A DNA stretch of 64,000 nucleotides. Origin: Luteibacter rhizovicinus (GTDB lineage: Bacteria > Pseudomonadota > Gammaproteobacteria > Xanthomonadales > Rhodanobacteraceae). This document shows positions 37,669-47,840 of the stretch, piece after piece. The stretch's first letter is position 1. Every line of letters begins with the position of its first letter. The DNA lies in assembly GCF_004342265.1 (NCBI RefSeq), contig NZ_SMCS01000001.1, positions 434,001-498,000 on the forward strand, written 5' to 3'. The translations under genes were made by a program, and so were the position numbers. The notes under the pieces are model-generated. The model did not search any database and had not been told where the DNA came from. It was given only the letters and a program-made list of their open reading frames with translations.

Positions 37669-39105
37669 ATGGCCGTTAAGCGTTCACTGCTTGCCGCTTT
37701 TATCCTCGCGACCTCGGGCGTGTCGACCGTTGCTGCTCAGGATATCGGTCGTTCGCTGGACACCATCGTCCAGCAGGAGATGCGTGACCGTCGCATTCCC
37801 GGGCTGCAACTGGCTGTGGTGCAGCATGGTCGTGTCGTTACCCAGCGCAGCTACGGAACGGCGAATCTGCCCGATAGCGTTCCGGTTGCCGGCAATACGG
37901 TCTTCTCGATCAACTCCGCCACGAAAGCCTTCACCGGCGTAGCGCTGATGCAACTGGTCGAGGCCGGTCGGCTGAACCTGGACGATCCCGTGTCCCGTTA
38001 TCTGCCGGATCTCCCGCAGGCATGGCGGCCGATAACGGTGCGGCAGCTCGCGACGCATATGTCTGGCGTACCGAACATCATCGATGACGAAACAGGCGAG
38101 TTGCGCGGCACGACCGAAGGCGATGCATGGAAGGCGGTACGGAATCGCCCCATGGACTTCGCGCCCGGCGAACGCTTCAGTTATAACCAGACCAACTACG
38201 TATTGCTCGGCAAGATTATCGAAAGCCTCAGCGGGAAGCCTTTCCGCCAGGTATTCGAGGAACGCCAGTTCAAGCCGGCGTCGATGACGCAAACGGGATT
38301 CGGCGATTCGCGCGATGTCATCCCGCACAAGGCGCCGTCGTATCGTTATCTCTACCCTGAGCCTTTGGGGCAGGGCGAACTCACGACGGTCTACGAGACC
38401 TTCCCGCCGATGCTACGCACGGGTGCGGGCATCAACAGCACTGCGGCTGACATGGCGCAATGGCTCATCGCCGTGCAAGCTGGACGTTTCGTCAGTCGCA
38501 AGACTCTCGCCGAACTCTGGATGCCGGGCACTTTCAACGACGGACGCCGTGCGGAATGGGCGCAGGGGTGGGTTACGGTGCCACGTGCGGACCATCCTGC
38601 CGTGGGTGGTACCGGTGGCGGCCGCTCCGCATTCTACGTGTATCCCGAAGACGACACGGCAGTCGTGGTTCTGACGAATCTTTCCGGTGGCTATCCCGAA
38701 GAGTTCATCGATGAGATTGCCGCGCTTTATATTCCGGGCATGCATCTGAACGGCGTTGCGCGCATGCGCTCCGAATTACGGGGCAAGGATTTTTCCTCGA
38801 CGAAAGCGGTCTACGACGAGCTTCGTCGCAAAGACACCGGCTTCAGCGTGAGCGAAGACGGTCTCAACAATTGGGCCTACCGCATGTTACGCAGCGGCAA
38901 GCCAACGCAGGCCGTCGAAGTCTTCAGGCTTGCGGTGGCGCTGTATCCCGCTAGCGGCAATGCGTACGACAGTCTGGCCGAAGGCTACGAGGTCATCGGG
39001 AAGACGGATCTGGCCATCGCCAACTACAAGCGGTCGCTGGAACTCGACCCGAAGAACAACCATGCCGTACGGCAACTTCAGGGACTAAAGGCGGCAGGGA
39101 AATAG
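37669..39105 (+). CDS. Exported serine hydrolase (beta-lactamase class C fold) with TPR-like tail
   Basis: 478 residues. The signal peptide MAVKRSLLAAFILATSGVSTVAAQ is followed by a class C/PBP4-like domain with the SxxK nucleophile at Ser83-Lys86 (INSATKAFTG), the Tyr motif FSYNQTNYVLLG near 172 and a GGTGGG segment in place of KTG. The C-terminal ~75 residues (WAYRMLRSGKPTQAVEVFRLAVALYPASGNAYDSLAEGYEVIGKTDLAIANYKRSLELDPKN) are TPR repeats. Periplasmic esterase, peptidase or amidase are all possible; a true beta-lactamase is not implied. It converges on a related truncated hydrolase at 39128. Confidence 0.85.
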   Translation: MAVKRSLLAAFILATSGVSTVAAQDIGRSLDTIVQQEMRDRRIPGLQLAVVQHGRVVTQRSYGTANLPDSVPVAGNTVFSINSATKAFTGVALMQLVEAGRLNLDDPVSRYLPDLPQAWRPITVRQLATHMSGVPNIIDDETGELRGTTEGDAWKAVRNRPMDFAPGERFSYNQTNYVLLGKIIESLSGKPFRQVFEERQFKPASMTQTGFGDSRDVIPHKAPSYRYLYPEPLGQGELTTVYETFPPMLRTGAGINSTAADMAQWLIAVQAGRFVSRKTLAELWMPGTFNDGRRAEWAQGWVTVPRADHPAVGGTGGGRSAFYVYPEDDTAVVVLTNLSGGYPEEFIDEIAALYIPGMHLNGVARMRSELRGKDFSSTKAVYDELRRKDTGFSVSEDGLNNWAYRMLRSGKPTQAVEVFRLAVALYPASGNAYDSLAEGYEVIGKTDLAIANYKRSLELDPKNNHAVRQLQGLKAAGK

Positions 39106-39127
39106 GCGTGCCGTCGATGGAAAGTCA

Positions 39128-39757
39128 TCAGGCTCCGTCGATGAGTGCCACCGCCCGATATTCGACTTCGCCCGGTTCGTCGACTGGCGCGAATGTCGCG
39201 GCAGTGCGCCGTTGTGCGCCGTCCAGCGACGTATAGATTGCGCATGTGCTGCCCGGCCCCGCACCCGTATGACCGACGTAGACTTTTCCATTAGCCGTGC
39301 CGCTCATGATGCCTAGTCCGCTTCCCACTCGCGACCACGGTCGGGAGGAAGGAGGGATATCGAATTCATGCATGTCCAGCATGGCCGCCAGACTTTGCGA
39401 CGACAGTAGCTGGCCTTCGAGCAATCGCTGGAGCAGCAGTGCGGCGCTGGTCGCGGGTCCGATCATCAGTCCGTGATAAACCCACCCGGGGTGATATGCG
39501 CGCGGGTTGCCCCAGGCCGTGGCTTCCAGGTCCTCGGGCGACAGCGCCATGCTGGCATCCGTGATGCCGAGCGGTTTCAGTACGAGGGAATCCAGAGCGG
39601 AGCCGAGGGATTGCTGCGTGGTTTCCTCGATGAGCGTGCGGACATGGAGGTAACCGATATTCGAGTACGCCCAGCCTTTGCCGGGTTCGAATATCAGCCT
39701 GTCGGCATGGCTGTCGGCTTGTACCTCGTTGCCCGCTATCCATGCTGTGATCCGCAT
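39128..39757 (-). pseudogene. 5'-truncated serine hydrolase (beta-lactamase fold) remnant
   Basis: The frame encodes the C-terminal two thirds of a class C-like hydrolase: LIFEPGKGWAYSNIGYLHVRTLIEE (YSN motif), LKPLGITDASMA, and a final GHTGAGPGSTCAIYTSLDG with the HTG triad-like motif. The SxxK nucleophile and about 100 N-terminal residues are missing. Upstream sequence instead encodes an unrelated small zinc-ribbon protein in another frame. ATG 39757 could still express about 209 residues, but without Ser it should be inactive. The junction suggests a deletion or recombination. Confidence 0.7.
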
Positions 39758-39761
39758 CGTC

Positions 39762-39956
39762 CTAGAACCTCGCTTCGGGGTACAACGTTTGCGCATCGGC
39801 CTTGTGCACTCGCGTGGCCGCGCGTGGCGTTTCGTTCCACAGGGCACCGCATTGCCTGCATTTCATGAGGAACGACGGACCGTCGGCTTTCACGCCAAGG
39901 CGTTCGAAGCGATCGTAAGGTGCGTGGTATCCGGATTTGCAGTCTTTGCACAGCAT
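39762..39956 (-). CDS. Small zinc-ribbon-like protein
   Basis: 64 residues with two CxxC pairs, MLCKDCKSGYH and KCRQCGALW, spaced by about 28 residues, suggesting one zinc-ribbon fold. It ends 4 bases before the hydrolase remnant start on the same strand. No family recognised and no strong ribosome site. It may be an intact small gene or part of the rearranged segment. Confidence 0.5.
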   Translation of the reverse strand: MLCKDCKSGYHAPYDRFERLGVKADGPSFLMKCRQCGALWNETPRAATRVHKADAQTLYPEARF

Positions 39957-40055
39957 TGAGGGTATCTGTCGACGAAAAGGAGCGGAACTTGGCGCTCATA
40001 GTAGTTCGCCCTTCCTGTCGGGCAATAGTTGTCCCGGGTAGCGATGAAATATCTC

Positions 40056-40086
40056 TTGACCTCAAGTTAACTTCAGGTCGTAGAGT
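40056..40086 (+). promoter_or_regulatory. SoxR-box promoter with 19-bp spacer
   Basis: The dyad ACCTCAAGTTAACTTCAGGT (40059-40078) differs by one base from a perfect palindrome and matches the SoxR operator of E. coli soxS (CCTCAAGTTAACTTGAGG). It sits between TTGACC (40056-40061) and TAGAGT (40081-40086) with a 19-base spacer, the overlong spacing that MerR-family activators correct. The ABM gene starts 43 bases downstream. Confidence 0.85.
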
Positions 40087-40128
40087 TGCGCCGTTGCCGA
40101 CGCCGGCGCGAATTCGAGAGTCCATTCG

Positions 40129-40476
40129 ATGGCCACCGCTCTATCCGTAAGTCCTGCATTGTCGGTATTCCGCATCGACCGCTTCACCGTCCCCGAAAAG
40201 GCTCTGGGGAGATTCGTTGCCCAGCTTCGCCAGACCCAGCAGGCGCTGGACCTGCTCCCTGGCTGCCTGCAGAACCTCGTGCTGACACAGCCCGCGGTCG
40301 AGGGGGCGTATGGCGTCATGACCGTCGTCGAATGGGCGGACGAAGATGCGTTCGTCGAAGCCCGGGCGGTTATGCGGCGGACGTACGACGAAGTCAGCTT
40401 CGACCCGATGGCGTTCATGACCGAACTGGGTGTGACGGCGGATATGGGTACGTACCACCGCCTGATCGGGATGTAA
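40129..40476 (+). CDS. ABM-family monooxygenase-like protein, SoxR-controlled
   Basis: 115 residues with an ABM-type ferredoxin-like pattern: LSVFRIDRFTVPEKALGRFVAQLRQTQQALDLLPGC, VMTVVEWADEDAFVEARAVMRRTY. Its promoter is a SoxR box with 19-bp spacing, so it should respond to redox-cycling compounds. In Pseudomonas the small SoxR regulon includes an ABM-like monooxygenase gene next to soxR, which supports a role in handling quinones or phenazine-like molecules. No soxR gene is in the window. It is followed by a dispersed repeat and converges on an AraC gene. Confidence 0.82.
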   Translation: MATALSVSPALSVFRIDRFTVPEKALGRFVAQLRQTQQALDLLPGCLQNLVLTQPAVEGAYGVMTVVEWADEDAFVEARAVMRRTYDEVSFDPMAFMTELGVTADMGTYHRLIGM

Positions 40477-40482
40477 CCTTTT

Positions 40483-40621
40483 TGTAGGAGCTCGCTTGCG
40501 GGCGAAAGCCAGCGGAGCGGTGTAGATGTGGGTTGCATCCGCAGCCCGGAGACCGGGCTCGTGGAGGTGAGTATCCGTCTTCCTCGCCCTGTTGGCTTTC
40601 GCTCGCAAGCGAGCTCCTACA
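40483..40621 (-). repeat. Dispersed TIR element, copy A
   Basis: 139 bases bounded by TGTAGGAGC...GCTCCTACA with arms of about 28 bases (TAGGAGCTCGCTTGCGGGCG and inverse). Read on the minus strand, its interior matches copies C, D and E (GCCAACAGGGCG, a GAGCCCG...CGGGCT hairpin, GCTCCG). Its right end supplies the stop codon of the AraC gene. Confidence 0.85.
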
Positions 40622-41402
40622 GGGAGCGGGTTTTTTCTGGGTAGCGACCCGGGGTCACTCCGAACACCCGCCGGAACATCGCAATGAAGGCGCTCACGTT
40701 CTCATAGCCCAGATCGAGCGCGATGGCGGTGATGGACTTGCCATCCGCCAACCATTCGATAGCCCGCAGCAAGCGCACGCGCTGGCGCCAGGCCGTAAAG
40801 GTGAATCCGGTCTCGATGGGAAACCGGCGCATCAGCGATCGCGGCGATATGCCGGCCCACGCCGCCCACTCGTCGAGTCCGCGCGGATTGGCGGGATCGT
40901 CCGAAAGCGCCTGTGCGATCCGCGCCAGCCGCGGGTCGCGGGGGTAGGGCAGGCCGGCGGTGTCGCCGCGGGGCAGGGAGTGCATTTCATCCAGGATGAC
41001 GTTGGCTATGTGCAGGCGTGGGCCGTCGAGGGTATCGTCAGGCCATCCCGCTGCCCGGTGGACGGCTTCCCGGAGCAATCCGGACATGAGTAACGCCGTG
41101 GGCTCGGTCGGTAGCGAGGCGCAAGCCTGGCCCGCCACGTAGACGCTCCACCCCGAAAAAGGTCCGTGCGATGTCACGGAATGCGGCTCGCCCGGCGGTA
41201 TCCAGATCGCGTGGGTGGCCGGCGCGACCCACCGTCCCTGCGCCGTTCCGATGGAAAGCAGCCCGCTCCGGGCTCCGATCAGCTGGCCGCGTTCGTGCCG
41301 ATGCGCGGGCGTGACCCGGACCGCGGCCTCGTCCAGCTCGACCGCGATGACCAGCGGGTTATCGGCGGCGAGACGAGAAGGGGGTATGAGGGGCGTCGGC
41401 AT
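40617..41402 (-). CDS. AraC-family transcriptional regulator with cupin domain
   Basis: 261 residues. The N-terminal cupin-like sensor has HRHERGQLIGARSGLLSI and HAIWIPPGEPHSV, followed by a C-terminal double helix-turn-helix (LDEWAAWAGISPRSLMRRFPIETGFTFTAWRQRVRLLRAIEWLADGKSITAIALDLGYENVSAFIAMFRRVFGVTPGRY). The regulated genes are unknown; the divergent neighbour at 41502 or its own promoter are candidates. The start MPTPLIPPSRL at 41402 is preferred over the longer frame. The TAG stop lies inside repeat copy A, so the insertion may have altered the last residues. Confidence 0.88.
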   Translation of the reverse strand: MPTPLIPPSRLAADNPLVIAVELDEAAVRVTPAHRHERGQLIGARSGLLSIGTAQGRWVAPATHAIWIPPGEPHSVTSHGPFSGWSVYVAGQACASLPTEPTALLMSGLLREAVHRAAGWPDDTLDGPRLHIANVILDEMHSLPRGDTAGLPYPRDPRLARIAQALSDDPANPRGLDEWAAWAGISPRSLMRRFPIETGFTFTAWRQRVRLLRAIEWLADGKSITAIALDLGYENVSAFIAMFRRVFGVTPGRYPEKTRSL

Positions 41403-41501
41403 GGCGGTTTTACGGTATCGAATGGCTAAAATACAGGAGCAACGCCAATCCTGGGTTGCTAGGCTGTTTTTCTCACGCCATGCCATTCAAGGAAAGGCCT
41501 C

Positions 41502-41753
41502 ATGCGAGCGGAAGACATCCTTCCCGATCAAACGAACGAAGCGACTGTGAACGGCGTGGTGGTCCGCAAGGGCAGTGTTGCGGCTTTTCTGGGAAATGCC
41601 CGGATATGGTGCGATCCGGCGTCCATCGATGCTGCCCGGAACGAGGCGGAGCGCGACATCCGCGAAGCGCTGCCGGCGCTGCGTGCGCTGGGCCTGTTCG
41701 ATATGCTGACCATACGCGACGACCGTCTGCGCAAGTTCGTGCAGGCTTTGTGA
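41502..41753 (+). CDS. Small conserved-looking protein, unknown function
   Basis: 83 residues: VVVRKGSVAAFLGNARIW, then an acidic/basic helix AARNEAERDIREALPALRALGLFDMLTIRD. The (V/T)xxGTVxxxLxN...IRxxxPxLxxxGLF pattern resembles small uncharacterised proteins of the DUF7709 type, but this is from memory and uncertain. AAAGG precedes the ATG. It is the last gene before the rimP leader and may belong to the core flank or to the accessory block. Confidence 0.6.
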   Translation: MRAEDILPDQTNEATVNGVVVRKGSVAAFLGNARIWCDPASIDAARNEAERDIREALPALRALGLFDMLTIRDDRLRKFVQAL

Positions 41754-41777
41754 ACAGTCGTTTAGCGCTCCGTAGCC

Positions 41778-41807
41778 TTGCGTTAGCAGCATATTCGTCG
41801 CTATAAT
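41778..41807 (+). promoter_or_regulatory. Promoter of the rimP-nusA-infB leader
   Basis: TTGCGT (41778-41783), an 18-base spacer and TATAAT (41802-41807). The downstream bases CAGCGAATCT resemble those after the tRNA-fMet promoter (TGCTGAATCT), so the two promoters may be related. Confidence 0.65.
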
Positions 41808-41813
41808 CAGCGA

Positions 41814-41910
41814 ATCTTCTGTAGCGGAAACACGCTTCGCCCAGTGTCATCGGGCAAGTCCGTTACCCAGATCTTTCTTTCACAAGAAAGCCTCCTCGTG
41901 AGGCTTTTTT
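41814..41910 (+). ncRNA. Candidate leader/small RNA ending in a terminator
   Basis: About 97 bases from the predicted start to AAGCCTC (41888-41894), loop CTCGT, GAGGCTT (41900-41906) and T6. An overlapping hairpin CTTTCTT/AAGAAAG lies immediately upstream and could compete with the terminator stem. It may be an attenuated leader of rimP-nusA or a free small RNA. No uORF is evident. Confidence 0.45.
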
Positions 41911-42012
41911 GTTGGGCGCAAGGATGCGTCACGTGGTATTTCTTCCGACTGCCGTCACGGCACGGAGTGGGCCACGGCGGGAAAGTGTCGGGATACATCG
42001 GCGACGAAAGGG

Positions 42013-42036
42013 AATGGGCCGCTGGAGCCCATTTTT
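42013..42036 (+). terminator. Second terminator-like hairpin before rimP
   Basis: AATGGGC (42013-42019), 7-base loop, GCCCATT (42027-42033), TTT. Transcripts must read through it to reach rimP and nusA. Confidence 0.65.
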
Positions 42037-42066
42037 TGTTTCTGGCGACCGGAAAAGAAAGGCACC

Positions 42067-42576
42067 GTGGATACCCAAGCACTCGCAAAACGATTCTCCG
42101 AGATTCTGGCCGATACCGGTCTGGAAGTTCTTGGTCTGGAATATGGCCCGTCCGATGGTCAGAACACGCTGCGCGTGTACCTGAATGTCGAGGGGCGCGA
42201 AGTCACCGTGGAGGACTGCGAGGCGGCTAGCCGCGAGCTGTCCGCCATGCTGGACGTTGAAGATCCGATCCCCGGCAACTATGTACTGGAAGTATCCTCC
42301 CCCGGTATCGATCGCCCGCTGTTCACCGCGGAGCAGTTCGCCCGTGTGAGCGGCCAGGTGGTCAAGGTGCTGCTCAAGGCACCGGTCGAGGGACGTCGTC
42401 GCCTTAAGGGCAATGTCGTTGAGGTCGCCGGCGAGAAGATCGTTCTCGAAGGTGAGGTGGGTCGATTCGAATTCGAACATGCGGACGTCGAAAGCGCCCG
42501 CGTGGTGCCCGACTGGGTGGCGCTGGGCTATGCCCCGCAACCCAAGCGTGGCGGCGAAAAGAAACCAAAACAATGA
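42067..42576 (+). CDS. rimP: Ribosome maturation factor RimP
   Basis: 169 residues with GTG start, needed for 30S subunit assembly. Visible are the N-terminal [57 protein letters not shown] and the C-terminal SH3-like domain ending with a Lys-rich tail. It is followed by nusA after 38 bases, the conserved order. GAAAGG is near the start. Confidence 0.96.
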   Translation: MDTQALAKRFSEILADTGLEVLGLEYGPSDGQNTLRVYLNVEGREVTVEDCEAASRELSAMLDVEDPIPGNYVLEVSSPGIDRPLFTAEQFARVSGQVVKVLLKAPVEGRRRLKGNVVEVAGEKIVLEGEVGRFEFEHADVESARVVPDWVALGYAPQPKRGGEKKPKQ

Positions 42577-42614
42577 AACGAAAGGGCGCAGTGAGCGCCC
42601 CCGGAGTAGCGGCA

Positions 42615-44138
42615 ATGAGCAAAGAACTGTTGCTGGTAGTCGAAGCGGTCGCCAACGAAAAGGGCGTGCCGCACGAAGTCATTTTCGAAGCACTGGAAGC
42701 TGCGCTGGCCTCGGCTGCCAAAAAGCGCTACCCGGACGAAGATCCGGAGATCCGTGTCGAGATCGACCGCAAGACGGGCGATTACGAGACGTTCCGTAGC
42801 TACGAGATCATCGCGGACGACGCCGAGATGGAGTCGCCGTATTTCCAGGTGCGTCTGATGGACGCCCTGGACGAGGCCGAAGAAAAGGGACTCGAAGGCA
42901 AGCCTGAGGTCGGCGGTTTCATGGAAACCCAGATCGACAACGCCGAATTCGGCCGCATCGCCGCGCAGGCCGCGAAGCAGGTCATCGTGCAGCGCGTCCG
43001 CGAAGCGGAGCGCGAGTTGGTGGTCAATGCATTCCAGGATCGTGTCGGCGAACTGGTCACCGGTATCGTCAAGCGCGTCGAGCGCGGCAACGTCTATCTC
43101 GACCTCGGCAGCAACGCCGAAGCGTTCATTCCGCGCGACAAGACGATTCCCCGCGAATCGGCCCGCGTCGGCGATCGCGTGCGTGGTTACCTGTATGAAG
43201 TGAAATCCGAAATCCGCGGTCCGCAGCTGTTCGTTTCGCGCAGCGCGCCGGAATTCATGATCGAACTGTTCAAGCTCGAAGTGCCGGAAGTCGGCCAGGG
43301 CCTCGTCGAGATCAAGGGTTGCGCGCGCGATCCGGGCGACCGCGCCAAGATCGCCGTCGTCGCGCACGACAGCCGCACCGATCCCATCGGCGCGTGTATC
43401 GGCATGCGCGGTTCGCGTGTGCAGGCCGTGTCCAACGAACTCAACGGCGAGCGCGTCGACATCATCCTGTGGCACGAGAACCAGGCCCAGTACGTCATCA
43501 ACGCCATGGCGCCCGCCGAAGTGCAGTCCATCATCATGGACGAAGAAAAGCACTCGATGGACATCGCCGTTGCCGAAGACAAGCTTTCGCAGGCCATCGG
43601 CCGCGGCGGCCAGAACGTGCGTCTGGCCAGCAAGCTCACCGGCTGGCAGCTCAACGTGATGACGCAGGACCAGGTCACCGCGAAGAGCGAAGCCGAGCAG
43701 GAAGCCGCGCTGAAGCTATTCATGGATCGCCTCGAAGTCGACCAGGAAATCGCGAACATCCTCGTGCAGGAAGGTTTCTCCAGCGTCGAGGAAATTGCTT
43801 ACGTGCCCAGCGCGGAACTGCTGGCTGTCGAAGGCTTCGACGAAGACATCGTCGAGGAACTTCGCGCCCGTGCCCGCGACGCACTGCTTACCGAAGCGCT
43901 GGCCGCCGAGGAAGTGATTGAAGAACACCGTCCGTCCGAAGAGATGCTTGCTCTCGACGGTATGGACGAGGCCACCGCATTCGCCCTGGCGGAACGCGGC
44001 GTGGTCACGCTCGATGACCTCGGCGACCTCGCGGTCGACGAAATGATCGATATCGATGGCATGAATGAAGAACGCGCAGCGCAGCTGATCATGGCCGCGC
44101 GCGCCCCGATGATCGCCCGGCTGGAGAAGGGCGGCTAA
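42615..44138 (+). CDS. nusA: Transcription termination/antitermination factor NusA
   Basis: 507 residues. The N-terminal RNA polymerase-binding domain starts [22 protein letters not shown]. Then come S1 ([22 protein letters not shown]), KH1/KH2 ([34 protein letters not shown]) and two C-terminal acidic helix-hairpin-helix repeats ([11 protein letters not shown]..., [17 protein letters not shown]). It modulates pausing and termination; in E. coli it represses its own operon. ATG 42615 with GGAG upstream is the conserved start; the frame is open 14 codons further up. Confidence 0.97.
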   Translation: MSKELLLVVEAVANEKGVPHEVIFEALEAALASAAKKRYPDEDPEIRVEIDRKTGDYETFRSYEIIADDAEMESPYFQVRLMDALDEAEEKGLEGKPEVGGFMETQIDNAEFGRIAAQAAKQVIVQRVREAERELVVNAFQDRVGELVTGIVKRVERGNVYLDLGSNAEAFIPRDKTIPRESARVGDRVRGYLYEVKSEIRGPQLFVSRSAPEFMIELFKLEVPEVGQGLVEIKGCARDPGDRAKIAVVAHDSRTDPIGACIGMRGSRVQAVSNELNGERVDIILWHENQAQYVINAMAPAEVQSIIMDEEKHSMDIAVAEDKLSQAIGRGGQNVRLASKLTGWQLNVMTQDQVTAKSEAEQEAALKLFMDRLEVDQEIANILVQEGFSSVEEIAYVPSAELLAVEGFDEDIVEELRARARDALLTEALAAEEVIEEHRPSEEMLALDGMDEATAFALAERGVVTLDDLGDLAVDEMIDIDGMNEERAAQLIMAARAPMIARLEKGG

Positions 44139-44271
44139 CCGCGGTAGGCGGCGGCGTCCTGGATGGACGCCCCGAGGGAAGCCGTCAGGTTTCCCGCCAC
44201 GGATGGAGGCAGCCGTACGGGTCATCGTCGGCACGTAAGGTTACGCGCGGGAACGGCGGAGAAACAAACAG

Positions 44272-47196
<2,925 letters not shown>

Positions 47197-47204
47197 CAGC
47201 GACA

Positions 47205-47238
47205 GACGCCGCCCCGATCGCGGGGCGGCGTCACTTTT
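47205..47238 (+). terminator. Strong hairpin between infB and rbfA
   Basis: GACGCCGCCCCG (47205-47216), loop ATCG, CGGGGCGGCGTC (47221-47232), then ACTTTT. A 12-bp stem with an imperfect T-run suggests partial termination or RNA processing. Confidence 0.55.
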
Positions 47239-47249
47239 GAGGAGGCTCT

Positions 47250-47624
47250 ATGCCATCCCGCGATTTCAAACGTACCGATCGCGTTTCGGCGGAACTCCGC
47301 CGCGAGATCGGTCTCCTGGTGCATGCCGCCGTGCGCGACCATCACCTGCCGTCGGTCAGTGTGTCCGACGTCGAAGTTACCCGTGAGCTGGATTGGGCGA
47401 CCGTGTGGATCACCGCACTGCAGCCGGAACGATCCGCCGAGGCCGTAAAAGGCCTGAAGCTGCTTGGTCCGGAATTCCGTCACGCGCTGTCGAAGATGAT
47501 GCGGATGCGCCGCGTGCCCGAGCTTCGCTTCAAGTACGACGATTCGGTCGACAAGGGCGAACGGATCGAGTCCCTGTTGCGTGAGGGCGGTCCGGTCATC
47601 AAGCAGGACGACGAAGAACAGTAA
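47250..47624 (+). CDS. rbfA: Ribosome-binding factor A
   Basis: 124-residue single KH-like domain: FKRTDRVSAELRREIGLLVH, VSVSDVEVTRELDWATVWIT and MMRMRRVPELRFKYDDSVDKGERIESLL. It aids late 16S rRNA maturation and cold adaptation. GGAGG lies 6 bases before the ATG. It is followed by repeat copy B before truB. Confidence 0.97.
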   Translation: MPSRDFKRTDRVSAELRREIGLLVHAAVRDHHLPSVSVSDVEVTRELDWATVWITALQPERSAEAVKGLKLLGPEFRHALSKMMRMRRVPELRFKYDDSVDKGERIESLLREGGPVIKQDDEEQ

Positions 47625-47648
47625 GGGATGGCGGGTTTTTTTCGCCTC

Positions 47649-47781
47649 TGTGGGAGCGCGCCTGCGCGCGATCCCTGAGTACCGGGCGCGAACGATCGGT
47701 CGCTGCACGTCCTGTACCGACCGTCCATCGGCTCTAGTTAGTTATTGCTCCGCAGGAATCGCGCGCAGGCGCGCTCCCACA
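47649..47781 (+). repeat. Dispersed TIR element, copy B (divergent interior)
   Basis: 133 bases, TGTGGGAGCGCGCCTGCGCGCGA at the left and its inverse at 47759-47781. The ends match the other copies, but the interior does not share their GCCAACAGGGCG core. It sits between rbfA and truB. Confidence 0.8.
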
Positions 47782-47840
47782 GAAGGCCGCGGTTGGCGCC
47801 CATGAGTGCCGTGCCCGGCACCAAGTTCTTTCAGGTATCC

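Larger units (their letters stand above)
41754..42066 (+). other. rimP leader region
   Basis: 313 bases without a protein gene: a promoter, a first terminator hairpin (to 41910), about 100 bases of linker, and a second terminator hairpin at 42013-42036 only 30 bases before the rimP GTG. Confidence 0.7.

Noticed and set aside
37669-39105. Calling the serine hydrolase a beta-lactamase
   Set aside because: The SxxK fold is shared by esterases, DD-peptidases and others; the Tyr motif is YNQ and a TPR tail is present, so resistance is not implied.
30860-41777. Integrative element using tRNA-fMet as attachment site
   Set aside because: No copy of the tRNA 3' end is seen at the right edge, and there is no integrase, excisionase or phage gene in the block.
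41814-41880. Possible degenerate tRNA after the second TATAAT box
   Set aside because: The promoter resembles that of tRNA-fMet, but no cloverleaf, anticodon stem or CCA end can be folded.
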